Below are positions 52,483-61,296 of a stretch of 64,000 nucleotides of DNA, one piece after another. Below the pieces are notes generated by a model. The model made no database searches, was not told the origin of the DNA, and worked only from the letters and a program-made list of their open reading frames with translations. Both the position numbers and the translations under genes were made by a program. Origin of the DNA: Vibrio cincinnatiensis DSM 19608 (GTDB lineage Bacteria; Pseudomonadota; Gammaproteobacteria; Enterobacterales; Vibrionaceae); NCBI RefSeq assembly GCF_900167345.1, contig NZ_FUXB01000010.1:100831-164830 (forward strand), in the 5' to 3' direction. Position 1 is the stretch's first letter; every line of letters begins with the position of its first letter.

Positions 52483-52519
52483 CAAAGCGAGTCACATTGA
52501 CCCGCTTTGCTTTAGTTTA
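52483..52519 (+). terminator. Terminator of the efflux operon
   Basis: CAAAGCG (52483-52489) and CGCTTTG (52503-52509) close a hairpin followed by CTTTAGTTT. Confidence 0.65.
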
Positions 52520-52557
52520 AAATCTCTCTGTTGCGTTTGCTTCTGACCGTTAAACCG

Positions 52558-52645
52558 CTATTGTCTGAGTTTATAGGTCTAGATAAAGATAGTTGAAGTA
52601 AGCATGAAGATTTCTAAGTAGGAGAAGTCCGTTCCACATTTCTTT
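52558..52645. repeat. Direct repeat right of the efflux operon
   Basis: The second copy of the ~88-base repeat at 47144-47230, in the same orientation, with a handful of substitutions and one or two single-base indels. Confidence 0.85.
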
Positions 52646-52771
52646 ACCTTAATATAGGAACCAACGCTTTTGGGGCTTTCAAAACTTTAAGTGGTTCAAT
52701 TTTTGCTAAATTAGTAAAACTTCAAACAAATTTTGTCCATCTTCGTTTCAGGCAGTTCACTGTTGGCACTT

Positions 52772-54508
52772 TGTGATTACCAAGGGAGCCTGACGGGATA
52801 AATCCCAAGCGACTTTGTCGTTCATCTTTAAGTCTAGCCTAAAGGCTAGACTTCTTTATTTAATGCCGTTGAGCGCTGTATTCTCAGCTCTCTGGTATTC
52901 AGTGCCTCGCGCTTCCAGATATTTCGTATCGTGCAACTGCTGACGGTGATGTTGTACTCCTTCTTTAGCATGGTTCTCAACTGTACTGAGGTTTGATACG
53001 GATTGTTTAAGGTCAGCTCGATAATTTTGTGTTCGGTTTCCTCAGGTATGCTTTTTTTGCTGCGGTGCAGCGGTTTGTTAATGCGCTTAAGGCCAAGTAT
53101 GCCTTCCTCGGCTAAGACCTTTTGATAGTTATAGATACTTCGGCGTGAGCAACCGCTGATCCGAGCGGCTTCCGTCGCATTACCCAAGCGGTCGGCAAGC
53201 TCGATGACATCCAACTTGCGCTGGACTTCCATCCCATACTCACTCGCTCTTGGAGGCTCTTCTAACTCGGTAATATGCAGTTTGCGGTGACCAAAATAGG
53301 CTGAGAATGCACCATCGAACTGGCAGCGTATTTCCAGTTTCTGATTGACGATGGAGTGCCGTATGGGCGAGTCGATGAGATACATTTTATTGTTATAACT
53401 GAAGGTATGATCTCGGCGAACCTTGCGATATTCCTTGTGAACACAGACCGTATCAAGGTTGATGTGTTCAGGTACAACCTTGAACGCCGACCTCGGGTTC
53501 TTCGCCTGCACCGCGATTTTCTGTTGCCAGTACAGTGGAATGAATTGGTTTTGAAGATACTCGTTGGCGCTTTGAATATCGGTAATATGATGCAGCCGAA
53601 GCTCTGGAACCAGCCTGTCTTGGAACGTATCGAATGCCCGTTCGACCCGTCCTTTGCCTTGGGGCGAATTCGCAAAGATGATTTCGATCCCTAGCTCTTC
53701 ACAAGCGCGTTGCATCTGAGAGAAGTTACTGCGTTTTGGACCACCGAATATACCCGCTCTATCGACGTAGAGCGTCTTAAACAGACCTCGCTTTTCGATA
53801 TACGCCTTCATGACTTTCATACAACCTTCCGTGGTTTCGGAAGGGAAGAACTCGGCATGGATATCACTGGTCGCATCGTCGATGATGGCAATCAAGCATG
53901 AGCGATGCTCACCAAACCATTGATGCGGACTGCCGTCCATTTGCAGCATCAGTCCAGGCTGCTCCATCCGCTCTCTGTGTTTTCTTACACGGCTACGACG
54001 ACGCTTTGCTCGCTTCACATGGTGGATAGCGTGCGCCCACTTTCGCAAGGTTTCACGCTTGATGGTCAAGCCTTCGTTGACCGTGAGCAACTCGGCCAGA
54101 TGCTGCAAATTGAAATCGAAGTACTTAGTTTGGATCAGTTGCTGAACCTGTCTTTTCAGTGAATCAGGGGTTTTATTGACAGGCTCACGACCTTTATTGC
54201 CATGGACAACAAAGCGTATGCCTTCACGGCGGTAGCGATGGAGATAACGCTCTATGGTACGACGGGATTTATTGAGGAGTTTGGAAGCACTGTGAATGCT
54301 GATCTTACCTTGAGTGACTTTAGCGATCACATCAACAGTAAGCTGGGAGCGAGAGTCCATGATGATCATCCTTACTAACCCCTGAATGGTGATTTGACCT
54401 ATTCAAAGGGTTAGGTATAGAAATGGATCCGTCATTTTCCCTTGGTAATTAGTTCACCGACAAAATCGGTTGGTAGTTAAGGTACGACAGAATCGCTTGG
54501 TGATCACA
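52772..54508. mobile_element. IS1202-like insertion sequence (ISNCY-type)
   Basis: 1,737 bp with related ends (TGTGATTACCAAGGGA at left; complement of the right end TGTGATCACCAAGCGA) and a 17-bp target duplication GTTCACTGTTGGCACTT (52755-52771 and 54509-54525). Long duplications are a mark of the IS1202 group. Extra copies of a CAAGCGA-N-TTTGTCG-like motif occur just inside both ends, probably further transposase sites. Confidence 0.88.
52846..54369 (-). CDS. IS1202-like transposase
   Basis: 507 residues. N-terminal helix-turn-helix (SIHSASKLLNKSRRTIERYL), an rve/DDE core with Asp in MLQMDGSPHQWF (~145-155), Asp in TLYVDRAGIFGG (~205) and Glu in NSPQGKGRVERAFDTFQ (~245), then a second helix-turn-helix block (NATEAARISGCSRRSIYNYQK). 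Frame intact. It is transcribed opposite to the efflux operon. Confidence 0.9.
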   Translation of the reverse strand: MIIMDSRSQLTVDVIAKVTQGKISIHSASKLLNKSRRTIERYLHRYRREGIRFVVHGNKGREPVNKTPDSLKRQVQQLIQTKYFDFNLQHLAELLTVNEGLTIKRETLRKWAHAIHHVKRAKRRRSRVRKHRERMEQPGLMLQMDGSPHQWFGEHRSCLIAIIDDATSDIHAEFFPSETTEGCMKVMKAYIEKRGLFKTLYVDRAGIFGGPKRSNFSQMQRACEELGIEIIFANSPQGKGRVERAFDTFQDRLVPELRLHHITDIQSANEYLQNQFIPLYWQQKIAVQAKNPRSAFKVVPEHINLDTVCVHKEYRKVRRDHTFSYNNKMYLIDSPIRHSIVNQKLEIRCQFDGAFSAYFGHRKLHITELEEPPRASEYGMEVQRKLDVIELADRLGNATEAARISGCSRRSIYNYQKVLAEEGILGLKRINKPLHRSKKSIPEETEHKIIELTLNNPYQTSVQLRTMLKKEYNITVSSCTIRNIWKREALNTRELRIQRSTALNKEV

Positions 54509-54678
54509 GTTCACTGTTGGCACTTCGTAACTCAGAAGTGCCCCTTTCCGCCTTAGTGCGATTACTCAGCAACTGATTACTCTGCTGAGTTTGCAATACA
54601 TGAAGTTATGGCAGATACCATAACGGCACTGCGCGGGAACTCCCAAAAGTAATCAAAATAGAATCTTGAAGTTACAAC

Positions 54679-54706
54679 CCAAAAACGCATAGCTATGCGT
54701 TTTTGG
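54679..54706. terminator. Bidirectional terminator before ydhR
   Basis: A perfect 28-base palindrome (arm CCAAAAACGCATAG) with A and T tracts on both sides, 22 bases beyond the ydhR stop. Preceding bases 54526-54678 show no gene. Confidence 0.85.
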
Positions 54707-54728
54707 ACTTTGGTATCAAAATTGCCAG

Positions 54729-55034
54729 CTAAGCATGATAGCCTTTATTTACTTCTGTGAGCAGCGCATTTACATCAAAGATTTTGGCATGCACTTCCTC
54801 GATCCCAAATTGCTTAAGGCGAGCGGTATGCATTTCGAGGTAGGATTTTGCGGAGGACTCATCTTCAAAGAGGTAGATACCGCCAGCTTCTTGCTCCTTT
54901 TCATTCTCAGTCCAGATTTTCCATATAAATCCCGGCTCATGATTTATCGATTCGGCTAACTCCTTTAACCCTGTAGACATATCCTCACCAAAAGGGCCAT
55001 TAAAAGAGAAATCAACCTGAAGTAGTTTTTTCAT
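54729..55034 (-). CDS. ydhR: YdhR-family putative monooxygenase
   Basis: A 101-residue dimeric alpha-beta barrel protein similar over its length to E. coli YdhR as I remember it ([54 protein letters not shown]). The family resembles quinol monooxygenases, but the substrate is unknown. I start at ATG 55034 after GGTGAGAG. Divergent from a LysR gene that probably regulates it. Confidence 0.9.
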   Translation of the reverse strand: MKKLLQVDFSFNGPFGEDMSTGLKELAESINHEPGFIWKIWTENEKEQEAGGIYLFEDESSAKSYLEMHTARLKQFGIEEVHAKIFDVNALLTEVNKGYHA

Positions 55035-55183
55035 AACTCTCACCTATGTGTATCTGTATTTATGTTGTGGTGTAAACTCATCAAAAAATGCTGAGTCAGT
55101 ACCAAGCAGTGAGTGTTATCTTAAATAAAAATATTCTACAATAAAGTTCAAAATTCCGTCATTTAATGTGGGAAAATTCGACC

Positions 55184-56077
55184 ATGAGAACAAAGTCTAC
55201 GCTTGAACAATGGCATACGTTAGCAGAAGTAGAACGGTGTGGCAGTATACAGGCGGCAGCGCAAAGTATGAACAAGAGCCATACAACCTTGCTGTACTCA
55301 ATTAAGAAACTAGAGACCCAATTAGGCGTATCACTGGTCGAGTTGAAGGGGCGAAGAACGGTGCTTACTGAAAATGCTAAAGTGTTGTTGCGCCGAGCGA
55401 TTCCCATGGTGGAGCAAGCTAGAGATCTTGAAATACTCAGCAAGCATTTATCAGAAGGGATTGAGCCGGAAATAACCATTGCGATAGACCACCTGTGCAA
55501 TAGGGATTGGCTGTATCAGCCTATGCGTCAGTTTTTAGAAGAGAACAGCTTTACATCAGTACAGGTTAAGGAAACATCGCTATCATCTACTACCGAAGCC
55601 GTTACTCAGCAATGGGCTGATATATCCATAGTTCCTTTGCCTGTAGAAAATCACCTAGCTGAAGCCTTCGCTACAATTACGATGATCCCTGTAGTGAATA
55701 AGTCCCACCCGTTGGCACAGAAAACTTCCGTTTGTAACGAAGACTTACAGGCCGTAACGCAGATCGTAGCGCGTGATTTAGGTAACAATACCAAAGGGCA
55801 GAACGTTGGTTGGCTCAAGGCCCAGCGTCGCATCACTGTCGATAACTTTGACCATGCATGGCAGGCAGTAGTCAGTGGCCTTGGATTTTGCCGAATTCCC
55901 GATCATCGTTTAGCTCAATACGATACCAGTCAAATTGTGCGGCTGCCATTAGTGGGAGGAGAGCGCTATCAGGTTCCATTACATCTAGTCGCACCCAAAG
56001 GCACTCGTACAGGTCTCGCTGCAAGGCAACTTTATGACTTGTTGCTTCTAGATGCAAAAAAACGACTAGGGCGCTGA
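55184..56077 (+). CDS. LysR-family regulator next to ydhR
   Basis: 297 residues from ATG 55184; ATG 55166 (303 aa) is also possible since neither has a strong ribosome binding site. HTH at ~5-62 (AEVERCGSIQAAAQSMNKSHTTLLYSIKKLE) and an effector domain at ~90-290. It is divergent from ydhR across 149 bases. Confidence 0.85.
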   Translation: MRTKSTLEQWHTLAEVERCGSIQAAAQSMNKSHTTLLYSIKKLETQLGVSLVELKGRRTVLTENAKVLLRRAIPMVEQARDLEILSKHLSEGIEPEITIAIDHLCNRDWLYQPMRQFLEENSFTSVQVKETSLSSTTEAVTQQWADISIVPLPVENHLAEAFATITMIPVVNKSHPLAQKTSVCNEDLQAVTQIVARDLGNNTKGQNVGWLKAQRRITVDNFDHAWQAVVSGLGFCRIPDHRLAQYDTSQIVRLPLVGGERYQVPLHLVAPKGTRTGLAARQLYDLLLLDAKKRLGR

Positions 56078-56315
56078 TAAGTCATCGGTATTAAGCATAA
56101 GGCTACAGACCCATGCTCGTAATCTCCCAGAAACGTTCATCTTGTAACAGTTTTCGTCCAAACTCACATTTGCATATTTATTCCAAAGCAACAGACATGA
56201 AACCTGACTGGAATGTACTTATAGGTTTGGTTGCTGATCAACAGAAGGAAATGAATCGCTATACAATTCAAGAAAAAAGAGCTCAACTTATTGAAGGGTC
56301 GAGCCTTTGTTACTA

Positions 56316-56702
56316 TCACTTATCTGTTATTGCTATCGCTTCAATCTCTACTAATGCATCTTTTGGCAGTCGTGCAACTTCAACACATGAACGAGCGGGT
56401 GGGTTATCAATACCAAATACTTCTTCGTACACTTCATTGAAAGCCATAAAGTTGTTCATATCAGATAAGAAGCACGTTGTTTTTATCACGTTCTCCAAAC
56501 TTGAACCACTTTCATCCAATATTGCTTTAAGGTTTAGTAACGATTGCTTTGTCTGCTTTTTGATACCACCAGATACAAATGACATTGTTTCTGGATCTAA
56601 AGGAAGTTGACCAGAGGTATAGATAACACCATTATGAGCAATGCCTTGTACATATGGGCCGATAGCTGCGGGAGCTTGCTCTGTATGGATTTTAGTCTTC
56701 AT
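56316..56702 (-). CDS. ridA: RidA family reactive enamine/imine deaminase
   Basis: A 128-residue RidA/YjgF protein that hydrolyses 2-aminoacrylate and similar enamines before they damage PLP enzymes. Seen: APAAIGPYVQGIAHNGVIYTSGQLPLDP, NVIKTTCFLSDMNNF, and the C-terminal SCVEVARLPKDALVEIEAIA with the active-site Arg. It follows dsdA on the same strand after a 61-base gap with a hairpin. Since DsdA makes aminoacrylate, its role in the operon is clear. AGGAGAAATTC precedes ATG. Confidence 0.93.
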   Translation of the reverse strand: MKTKIHTEQAPAAIGPYVQGIAHNGVIYTSGQLPLDPETMSFVSGGIKKQTKQSLLNLKAILDESGSSLENVIKTTCFLSDMNNFMAFNEVYEEVFGIDNPPARSCVEVARLPKDALVEIEAIAITDK

Positions 56703-56718
56703 GAATTTCTCCTTATAC

Positions 56719-56752
56719 TTATTGGCAATCTACCGAAGCAGAATGCCAATAA
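56719..56752 (-). promoter_or_regulatory. Intercistronic hairpin between dsdA and ridA
   Basis: TTATTGGCA (56719-56727) and TGCCAATAA (56744-56752) are perfect 9-bp arms with a 16-nt loop and no U-tract; probably an mRNA processing or stability element. Confidence 0.5.
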
Positions 56753-56763
56753 ATCACTTTTGA

Positions 56764-58095
56764 TTAAACGCCAGATTTTTTCAGGTAAGACGACATTTCT
56801 ACTTCTGGAACCATACCGCCACCTGTTGCCCAAACCAGATGGGTGGCATTACTCATAATTGTATCGTCGAATTGCATTCGTTCTCTATAGTCACTGTCAT
56901 TCGTTACCACTACAGGCCCCATCATGCCTGCTAGTGCTGAAGGCTCGAGTTGGATATCCTCAGACTTACTCAGTTGACCCAGTAAGCGATACATACGCTC
57001 ATCAGTGACAGTGAAATAACCATCCAATAATCTTTCCATCGCTCTGCCGACAAAACCCGAAGCGCGACCTACAGCCAGACCGTCAGCAGCGGTAATATTA
57101 TCAATACCAATATCCTGAACACTTATTTCATCGTGGAGTCCGGTATGAACACCGAGCAACATACATGGAGAATGTGTTGGCTCAGCAAAAATACAGTGAA
57201 CATTGTCTCCAAAAGCCATTTTAAGGCCAAATGCAACACCACCGGGGCCACCGCCAACACCACACGGTAAATAAACAAATAGAGGATGCTGTGCGTCTAC
57301 TATGATACCTTGCTCGTTAAACTGCTTCTTTAGGCGTTCTCCAGCAACCGAGTAACCTAAGAACAAAGTTTGAGAGTTTTCATCATCAATGAAAAAGCAA
57401 GTTGGGTCATTTTCAGCTTCTTTGCGGCCCTGCGCTACCGCAACACCGTAATCTTGTTCATACTCAACAACATTAACGCCATGAGAACGAAGTTTGTTTT
57501 TCTTCCACTCTCTTGCATCAGCAGACATATGCACAGAAACAGAAAAACCTAATTTGGCGCTCATAATCCCAATAGACATCCCGAGATTTCCGGTTGAACC
57601 TACTGCAATACTGTATTGCTTAAAGAAATCACGAAATTCTTCGCTAAATAACTTGCTGTAATCGTCTGACTCGGTAAGCAATCCAGCTTCCATAGCAAGC
57701 TTTTCAGCGTGGGTCAGGACTTCATAGATGCCACCGCGAGCCTTAATGGAGCCAGAAATCGGTAGGTGGCTGTCTTTTTTAAGTAGTACTCGACCTTGTA
57801 TTTGAGTGTCATACTCATGTTCAAGCACTTTTTGCATTTCTGAGATAGCAACCACTTCAGATTCAATGATGCCACTCGTTTCCGCTGTCTCCGGGAACGC
57901 TTTGACAAGATAAGGAGCAAACCTTTTGAGCCTGTCACTTGCGTCCTTAATGTTCTCTACACCAAGCCCAACGTAGGGCAGCCCTTCTTCAAGACTAGTG
58001 ATGGATGGATTAAACCAAGATATCTCTTTAAGCTCGATAAGCTCTTTTACTAGCGGATACTGTTCGGTAAGTTGATTGATATTAGTAGTCATCAT
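56764..58095 (-). CDS. dsdA: D-serine ammonia-lyase
   Basis: PLP enzyme that converts D-serine to pyruvate and ammonia through 2-aminoacrylate. The 443 residues match Dsd[15 protein letters not shown] carries the PLP lysine at about Lys118, [18 protein letters not shown] the phosphate-side helix, and [17 protein letters not shown] the glycine loop. AAGGT precedes ATG 58095. It is 12 bases after dsdX, so co-transcribed. It gives D-serine resistance and use as carbon and nitrogen source. Confidence 0.95.
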   Translation of the reverse strand: MMTTNINQLTEQYPLVKELIELKEISWFNPSITSLEEGLPYVGLGVENIKDASDRLKRFAPYLVKAFPETAETSGIIESEVVAISEMQKVLEHEYDTQIQGRVLLKKDSHLPISGSIKARGGIYEVLTHAEKLAMEAGLLTESDDYSKLFSEEFRDFFKQYSIAVGSTGNLGMSIGIMSAKLGFSVSVHMSADAREWKKNKLRSHGVNVVEYEQDYGVAVAQGRKEAENDPTCFFIDDENSQTLFLGYSVAGERLKKQFNEQGIIVDAQHPLFVYLPCGVGGGPGGVAFGLKMAFGDNVHCIFAEPTHSPCMLLGVHTGLHDEISVQDIGIDNITAADGLAVGRASGFVGRAMERLLDGYFTVTDERMYRLLGQLSKSEDIQLEPSALAGMMGPVVVTNDSDYRERMQFDDTIMSNATHLVWATGGGMVPEVEMSSYLKKSGV

Positions 58096-58107
58096 AATAC
58101 CTTGTTG

Positions 58108-59445
58108 TTATACGATATAAGATAGTAGGAATGTGCCAGCCAGAGCTACGAATGATGCAATAAAGGTAGCTGACGTATAGTATTTGAAAATCTCGGTGAT
58201 AGAAGCACCGCAGTATTGTTTTACAAGCCAGAAAAGAGAATCGGTTACAATGGTACAGCCGATTGCGCCTGAACCAATGGCAAGCGTAATGATTTCTGGA
58301 CTAATGTCGGGGTAAAGCGGTAGTAGTGGTGCCACAATGCCTGTCGCGCCAAGCATCGCTACAGTAGCAGAGCCCACGGCGGCGTGAAGAATGATAGCAA
58401 CCAACCAAGCAAGTAGAATTGGATGCATGTCTAGGTTCGACAGTATTTGAGCAAGCACATCCGCCAGACCACTACCTTTCAGAATGCCATTAAATGCGCC
58501 ACCTGCACCTATAATGAGCAAGATATTAGCAATGGATGAAAATGCGCCTTCAGTTTCACTGAGTAACCTTTCCATACCCATATTTTGCTTGATACCAAAC
58601 GTGTAGTACGCCACAAACGCGGCGATAAACATTGCAGTGATAGGGTTTCCGATAAACTCCAATGTTGTGTAAAGCGCTGTTCCATGCTCCATATTCAGCT
58701 CTGCTGCGGTTTTCATCAGCATTAAGAAGATTGGCAGAAGTACAGTAAACAGGGTTGCACCAAGCGAAGGTAATTCCGATTCTTCTTTCACATGAAGAGA
58801 AGTGAACTCTTCTGGTACATTTTTAAATGGTAATCGGGAACCCAGCACCTTTAAGAAAAGTGGCCCACCAATGAGCGAAGCAACCAAACCTATTGCCAGA
58901 CCATAAACAATAACTGAACCAATATCTGCACCAAGTTCATTAGTCACATACAGTGCTGCCGGGTGTGGTGGAACAATACAGTGGACAGCCATCAATGCCG
59001 TACATAGAGGTATTGCCAAGTTCAGTAGGGATGTGTTGGTCTTCTTTGCGATAGAGAATGCTAGTGGGATGAGGAGTACAACACCTACTTCAACAAAAAG
59101 AGTAATACCACAGACCAAGCCAATAAGTACCATGATTACTTCTGGAGATAGCCAGCGTATTTTCTGCAAAGTAATACCAATGCGTTCAGCAGCACCAGAC
59201 ACTTCCATCATTTTGCCAAGTATGGTTCCGAGACCAATAACTGTAGCCAAGAAGCCAAGAGTTCCACCAATTCCGCTTTCAATGGCATTTACCATCTCTA
59301 AAGGTTGCATGCCCATCGATGTGCCAACGAAAAAGCTAGCTAATAGCAATGCAAGAAAAGGGTGTAATTTGAAACGTACAATCGAAAAAACGATCATGAT
59401 TATACTGAGGATGAGGGTACCGATGATCCAGATGTTAGAATCCAT
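58108..59445 (-). CDS. dsdX: D-serine permease (GntP family)
   Basis: A 445-residue inner-membrane transporter, the same length as E. coli DsdX and very similar to it by memory (HPFLALLLASFFVGTSMGM, GTILGKMMEVSGAAERIG, LAIPLCTALMAVHCIVPPHP, ITLAIGSGAIGCTIVTDSL). I start at ATG 59445 after AAAGGTC; the frame to 59607 runs into the promoter region. First gene of dsdX-dsdA-ridA. Confidence 0.94.
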   Translation of the reverse strand: MDSNIWIIGTLILSIIMIVFSIVRFKLHPFLALLLASFFVGTSMGMQPLEMVNAIESGIGGTLGFLATVIGLGTILGKMMEVSGAAERIGITLQKIRWLSPEVIMVLIGLVCGITLFVEVGVVLLIPLAFSIAKKTNTSLLNLAIPLCTALMAVHCIVPPHPAALYVTNELGADIGSVIVYGLAIGLVASLIGGPLFLKVLGSRLPFKNVPEEFTSLHVKEESELPSLGATLFTVLLPIFLMLMKTAAELNMEHGTALYTTLEFIGNPITAMFIAAFVAYYTFGIKQNMGMERLLSETEGAFSSIANILLIIGAGGAFNGILKGSGLADVLAQILSNLDMHPILLAWLVAIILHAAVGSATVAMLGATGIVAPLLPLYPDISPEIITLAIGSGAIGCTIVTDSLFWLVKQYCGASITEIFKYYTSATFIASFVALAGTFLLSYIV

Positions 59446-59666
59446 GTTCAGACCTTTATGTTTGTTTAATTTCCTGCACATTAAACAGAGCGGTGTCGGA
59501 TGTGACAAACGATGAATAATCACCTTCACATGAACTAGATTTAAACAACTGCGTGATCTAAGTCGCTTAAAGAAAAAATACCCCCCCAATACGTGTAATT
59601 TCTTCACAAGTATACTCTAGTATGGACTGTAGGTAACACGCCTGAGTATCCAGCTAGAGTTTCAAT

Positions 59667-60602
59667 ATGTACACGAAAGACAATATTTTTATTAAGCAGA
59701 GCTGTCTCAATAGCTTCCAGCTTTCAAAGCTACACACATTTGAAGTTGCCGCTAGGCATAGTTCTTTTTCCTTAGCTGCGAATGAACTGTCACTAACACC
59801 GAGTGCAATATCCCATAGGATCACCAAGCTTGAAGAAGAGATTGGAATTAAACTTTTTGAGCGAACTCACAGAAAAATAACGCTTACCGAGGAAGGAGAG
59901 CGAATCTATCAATCTCTAAAAAGAACATTGAATGATCTTAATCAAGAAATTTTCGATGTTAAAAGTGGTGATGTATCAGGGCCACTTACCGTATATTCTC
60001 GTCCATCTTTCGCGCAGTGCTGGCTGGTTCCCCGCATTCACTCTTTTAAGGAGCGTTACCCGTCAATAGATTTAAAACTTCTAACAGGAAACGAAAACAT
60101 TAACTTTCAGGGGTATGGTATTGATGCGGCTATATATTTTGATGATCACATGCCAGATAAACTATTTTGCCAAGAGATATTCTCCGAAACGATTATACCC
60201 GTCTGCACAAGTGAATATGCCAAGCAACATGATCTAACTAGAACTATTCAAAATTTACGCAATGCCACGTTACTCCACGACAATCAGGCATGGGATTATG
60301 ATTCAAATGAGGACGAATGGAAGACATGGGCAAAAGCCAACCACCTTGAAGGTGTAGAAGATATATCTAGTATTGGATTTGACCGTTCAGACCTAGCTGT
60401 GATAGCAGCAATTAACAATGCTGGTGTTGCTATGGGGCGATTTAGCCTAGTAAATAAGCGACTTTTGTCAGGCGAACTAATTACTCCATTTCCCGGAACC
60501 GAAGTGCTTTGCAAGCAGAAGTACTACGTAGCCACATTGCCAAATAAGCACACTCAAAAGGTTAAGCTTTTCATAGAGTGGTTGGGGGCGCAAACGCAAT
60601 AA
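59667..60602 (+). CDS. dsdC: LysR-type activator of D-serine genes
   Basis: 311 residues. HTH at ~15-75 (LHTFEVAARHSSFSLAANELSLTPSAISHRI) and an effector domain with the DsdC-like FDRSDLAVIAAINNAGVAMGRF near 255-277. Similar to E. coli DsdC throughout as remembered. Divergent from dsdX across a 221-base spacer holding a run of seven C (59581-59587) near the middle. Activates dsdXA with D-serine. Confidence 0.92.
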   Translation: MYTKDNIFIKQSCLNSFQLSKLHTFEVAARHSSFSLAANELSLTPSAISHRITKLEEEIGIKLFERTHRKITLTEEGERIYQSLKRTLNDLNQEIFDVKSGDVSGPLTVYSRPSFAQCWLVPRIHSFKERYPSIDLKLLTGNENINFQGYGIDAAIYFDDHMPDKLFCQEIFSETIIPVCTSEYAKQHDLTRTIQNLRNATLLHDNQAWDYDSNEDEWKTWAKANHLEGVEDISSIGFDRSDLAVIAAINNAGVAMGRFSLVNKRLLSGELITPFPGTEVLCKQKYYVATLPNKHTQKVKLFIEWLGAQTQ

Positions 60603-60830
60603 TTAAGGAATGCATATTACACCGTCTAAAGTGAAGTATTATGCGTACGGATGGCGTGATAGGTTTGTTGATGAATGAACGAAATTGTCCAGAACCTTTC
60701 ATTATCGGCATCTCATAGCGAGGTGCCATTTGTCATTTTAGGATACCAAAAGTAATCTGAAGGGTAGAAACCGCGCGAAGCTTGTAAGAAGGTTCTGTCC
60801 AAAACCTTCTCAAAAATGGTTCAGAAATCT
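60603..60830. other. Gene-free cargo border
   Basis: No credible gene between dsdC and the IS end remnant. A short direct duplication is visible, GGTTCTGTCCAAAACCTTCT with an inner AAGGTT/AACCTT pair near 60789-60810. Confidence 0.4.
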
Positions 60831-60854
60831 TGTGAACACCAAGCGATTTTGTCA
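60831..60854. mobile_element. Solo end of an IS1202-like element
   Basis: TGTGAACACCAAGCGATTTT and the next bases GTCA match the end of the intact IS (TGTGATCACCAAGCGATTCTGTC) with three differences. No transposase is attached, so this is a remnant of a second, related insertion. Confidence 0.6.
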
Positions 60855-60895
60855 TATGTTCGTATTTTATAGGGCTAAGAAAGAAAATATGCCGT

Positions 60896-60930
60896 AGCCC
60901 TCAGCCCTTATAAATAAAAGGCTGAGGGCT
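60896..60930. terminator. GC-rich hairpin before the tnpR remnant
   Basis: AGCCCTCAGCC (60896-60906) and GGCTGAGGGCT (60920-60930) form a perfect 11-bp stem with an A/T-rich 13-nt loop; terminator-like but lacking a U-run on either side. Confidence 0.5.
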
Positions 60931-60967
60931 CACATTGGACTTTTCGCTGAAATGGGCGCAAAACCCC

Positions 60968-61249
60968 ATGATCAAATCTATAAATAGCATGATGATGGAT
61001 ATGCTAGCTGCTATCGCGAGAAAAGATTACCAAGATCGCCGCCGCCGTCAGGCTGAAGGAATAAAGAAAGCCAAAGAGGAAGGGAAATACAGAGGGCGGC
61101 AAGCCGATTCAGAACTACACGAAAAAATCTATCAGCTACGAGTAGTCAACAAGCTGAGTATCAGTGATACCGCCAAACTTACCAATGTTTCAGGTCGTAC
61201 AGTAATACGGGTTGCTAAAAAGTTGGCAAGTGAGCGTTCAGCGGGGTAA
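60968..61249 (+). pseudogene. tnpR: Truncated tnpR (C-terminal third)
   Basis: From ATGATC at 60968 the sequence aligns to the last ~94 residues of TnpR (MMMDMLAAIARKDYQDRRRR ... RVAKKLASERSAG). DNA identity is roughly 80% by eye, so it comes from a different transposon lineage than the left copy. The catalytic domain is absent. The stop lies 3 bases before the right terminal repeat, as at the left unit. Confidence 0.88.
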
Positions 61250-61252
61250 GAA

Positions 61253-61296
61253 GCTTAGCGTACGTTTTCGTTCCATTGGGCTTCAGACCCCGTGAT
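61253..61296. repeat. Right terminal inverted repeat and duplication of the Tn3-family transposon
   Basis: 61253-61291 is the exact complement of the left end (42415-42453), followed by GTGAT (61292-61296), the second copy of the target duplication. Confidence 0.95.

Larger units (their letters stand above)
42415..61291. mobile_element. Composite Tn3-family transposon, 18,877 bp
   Basis: Identical 39-bp ends and a 5-bp duplication GTGAT define it exactly. Left part: a Tn3 unit (tnpA, parDE, res, tnpR) closed by a degenerate internal right repeat at 46906-46941. Cargo: TetR-MFP-RND operon, IS1202-like element, ydhR and a LysR gene, ridA-dsdA-dsdX and dsdC. Right part: the last third of a diverged tnpR plus the intact right end. 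The exact insertion in DUF2787 shows it moved as one unit. Confidence 0.93.

Noticed and set aside
56113..56610. 165-codon plus-strand frame
   Set aside because: It runs antisense through ridA, whose family match is certain.
59581..59587. Seven-C tract between dsdX and dsdC as a phase-variable promoter spacer
   Set aside because: The tract is short and no promoter elements could be placed on both sides of it with confidence.
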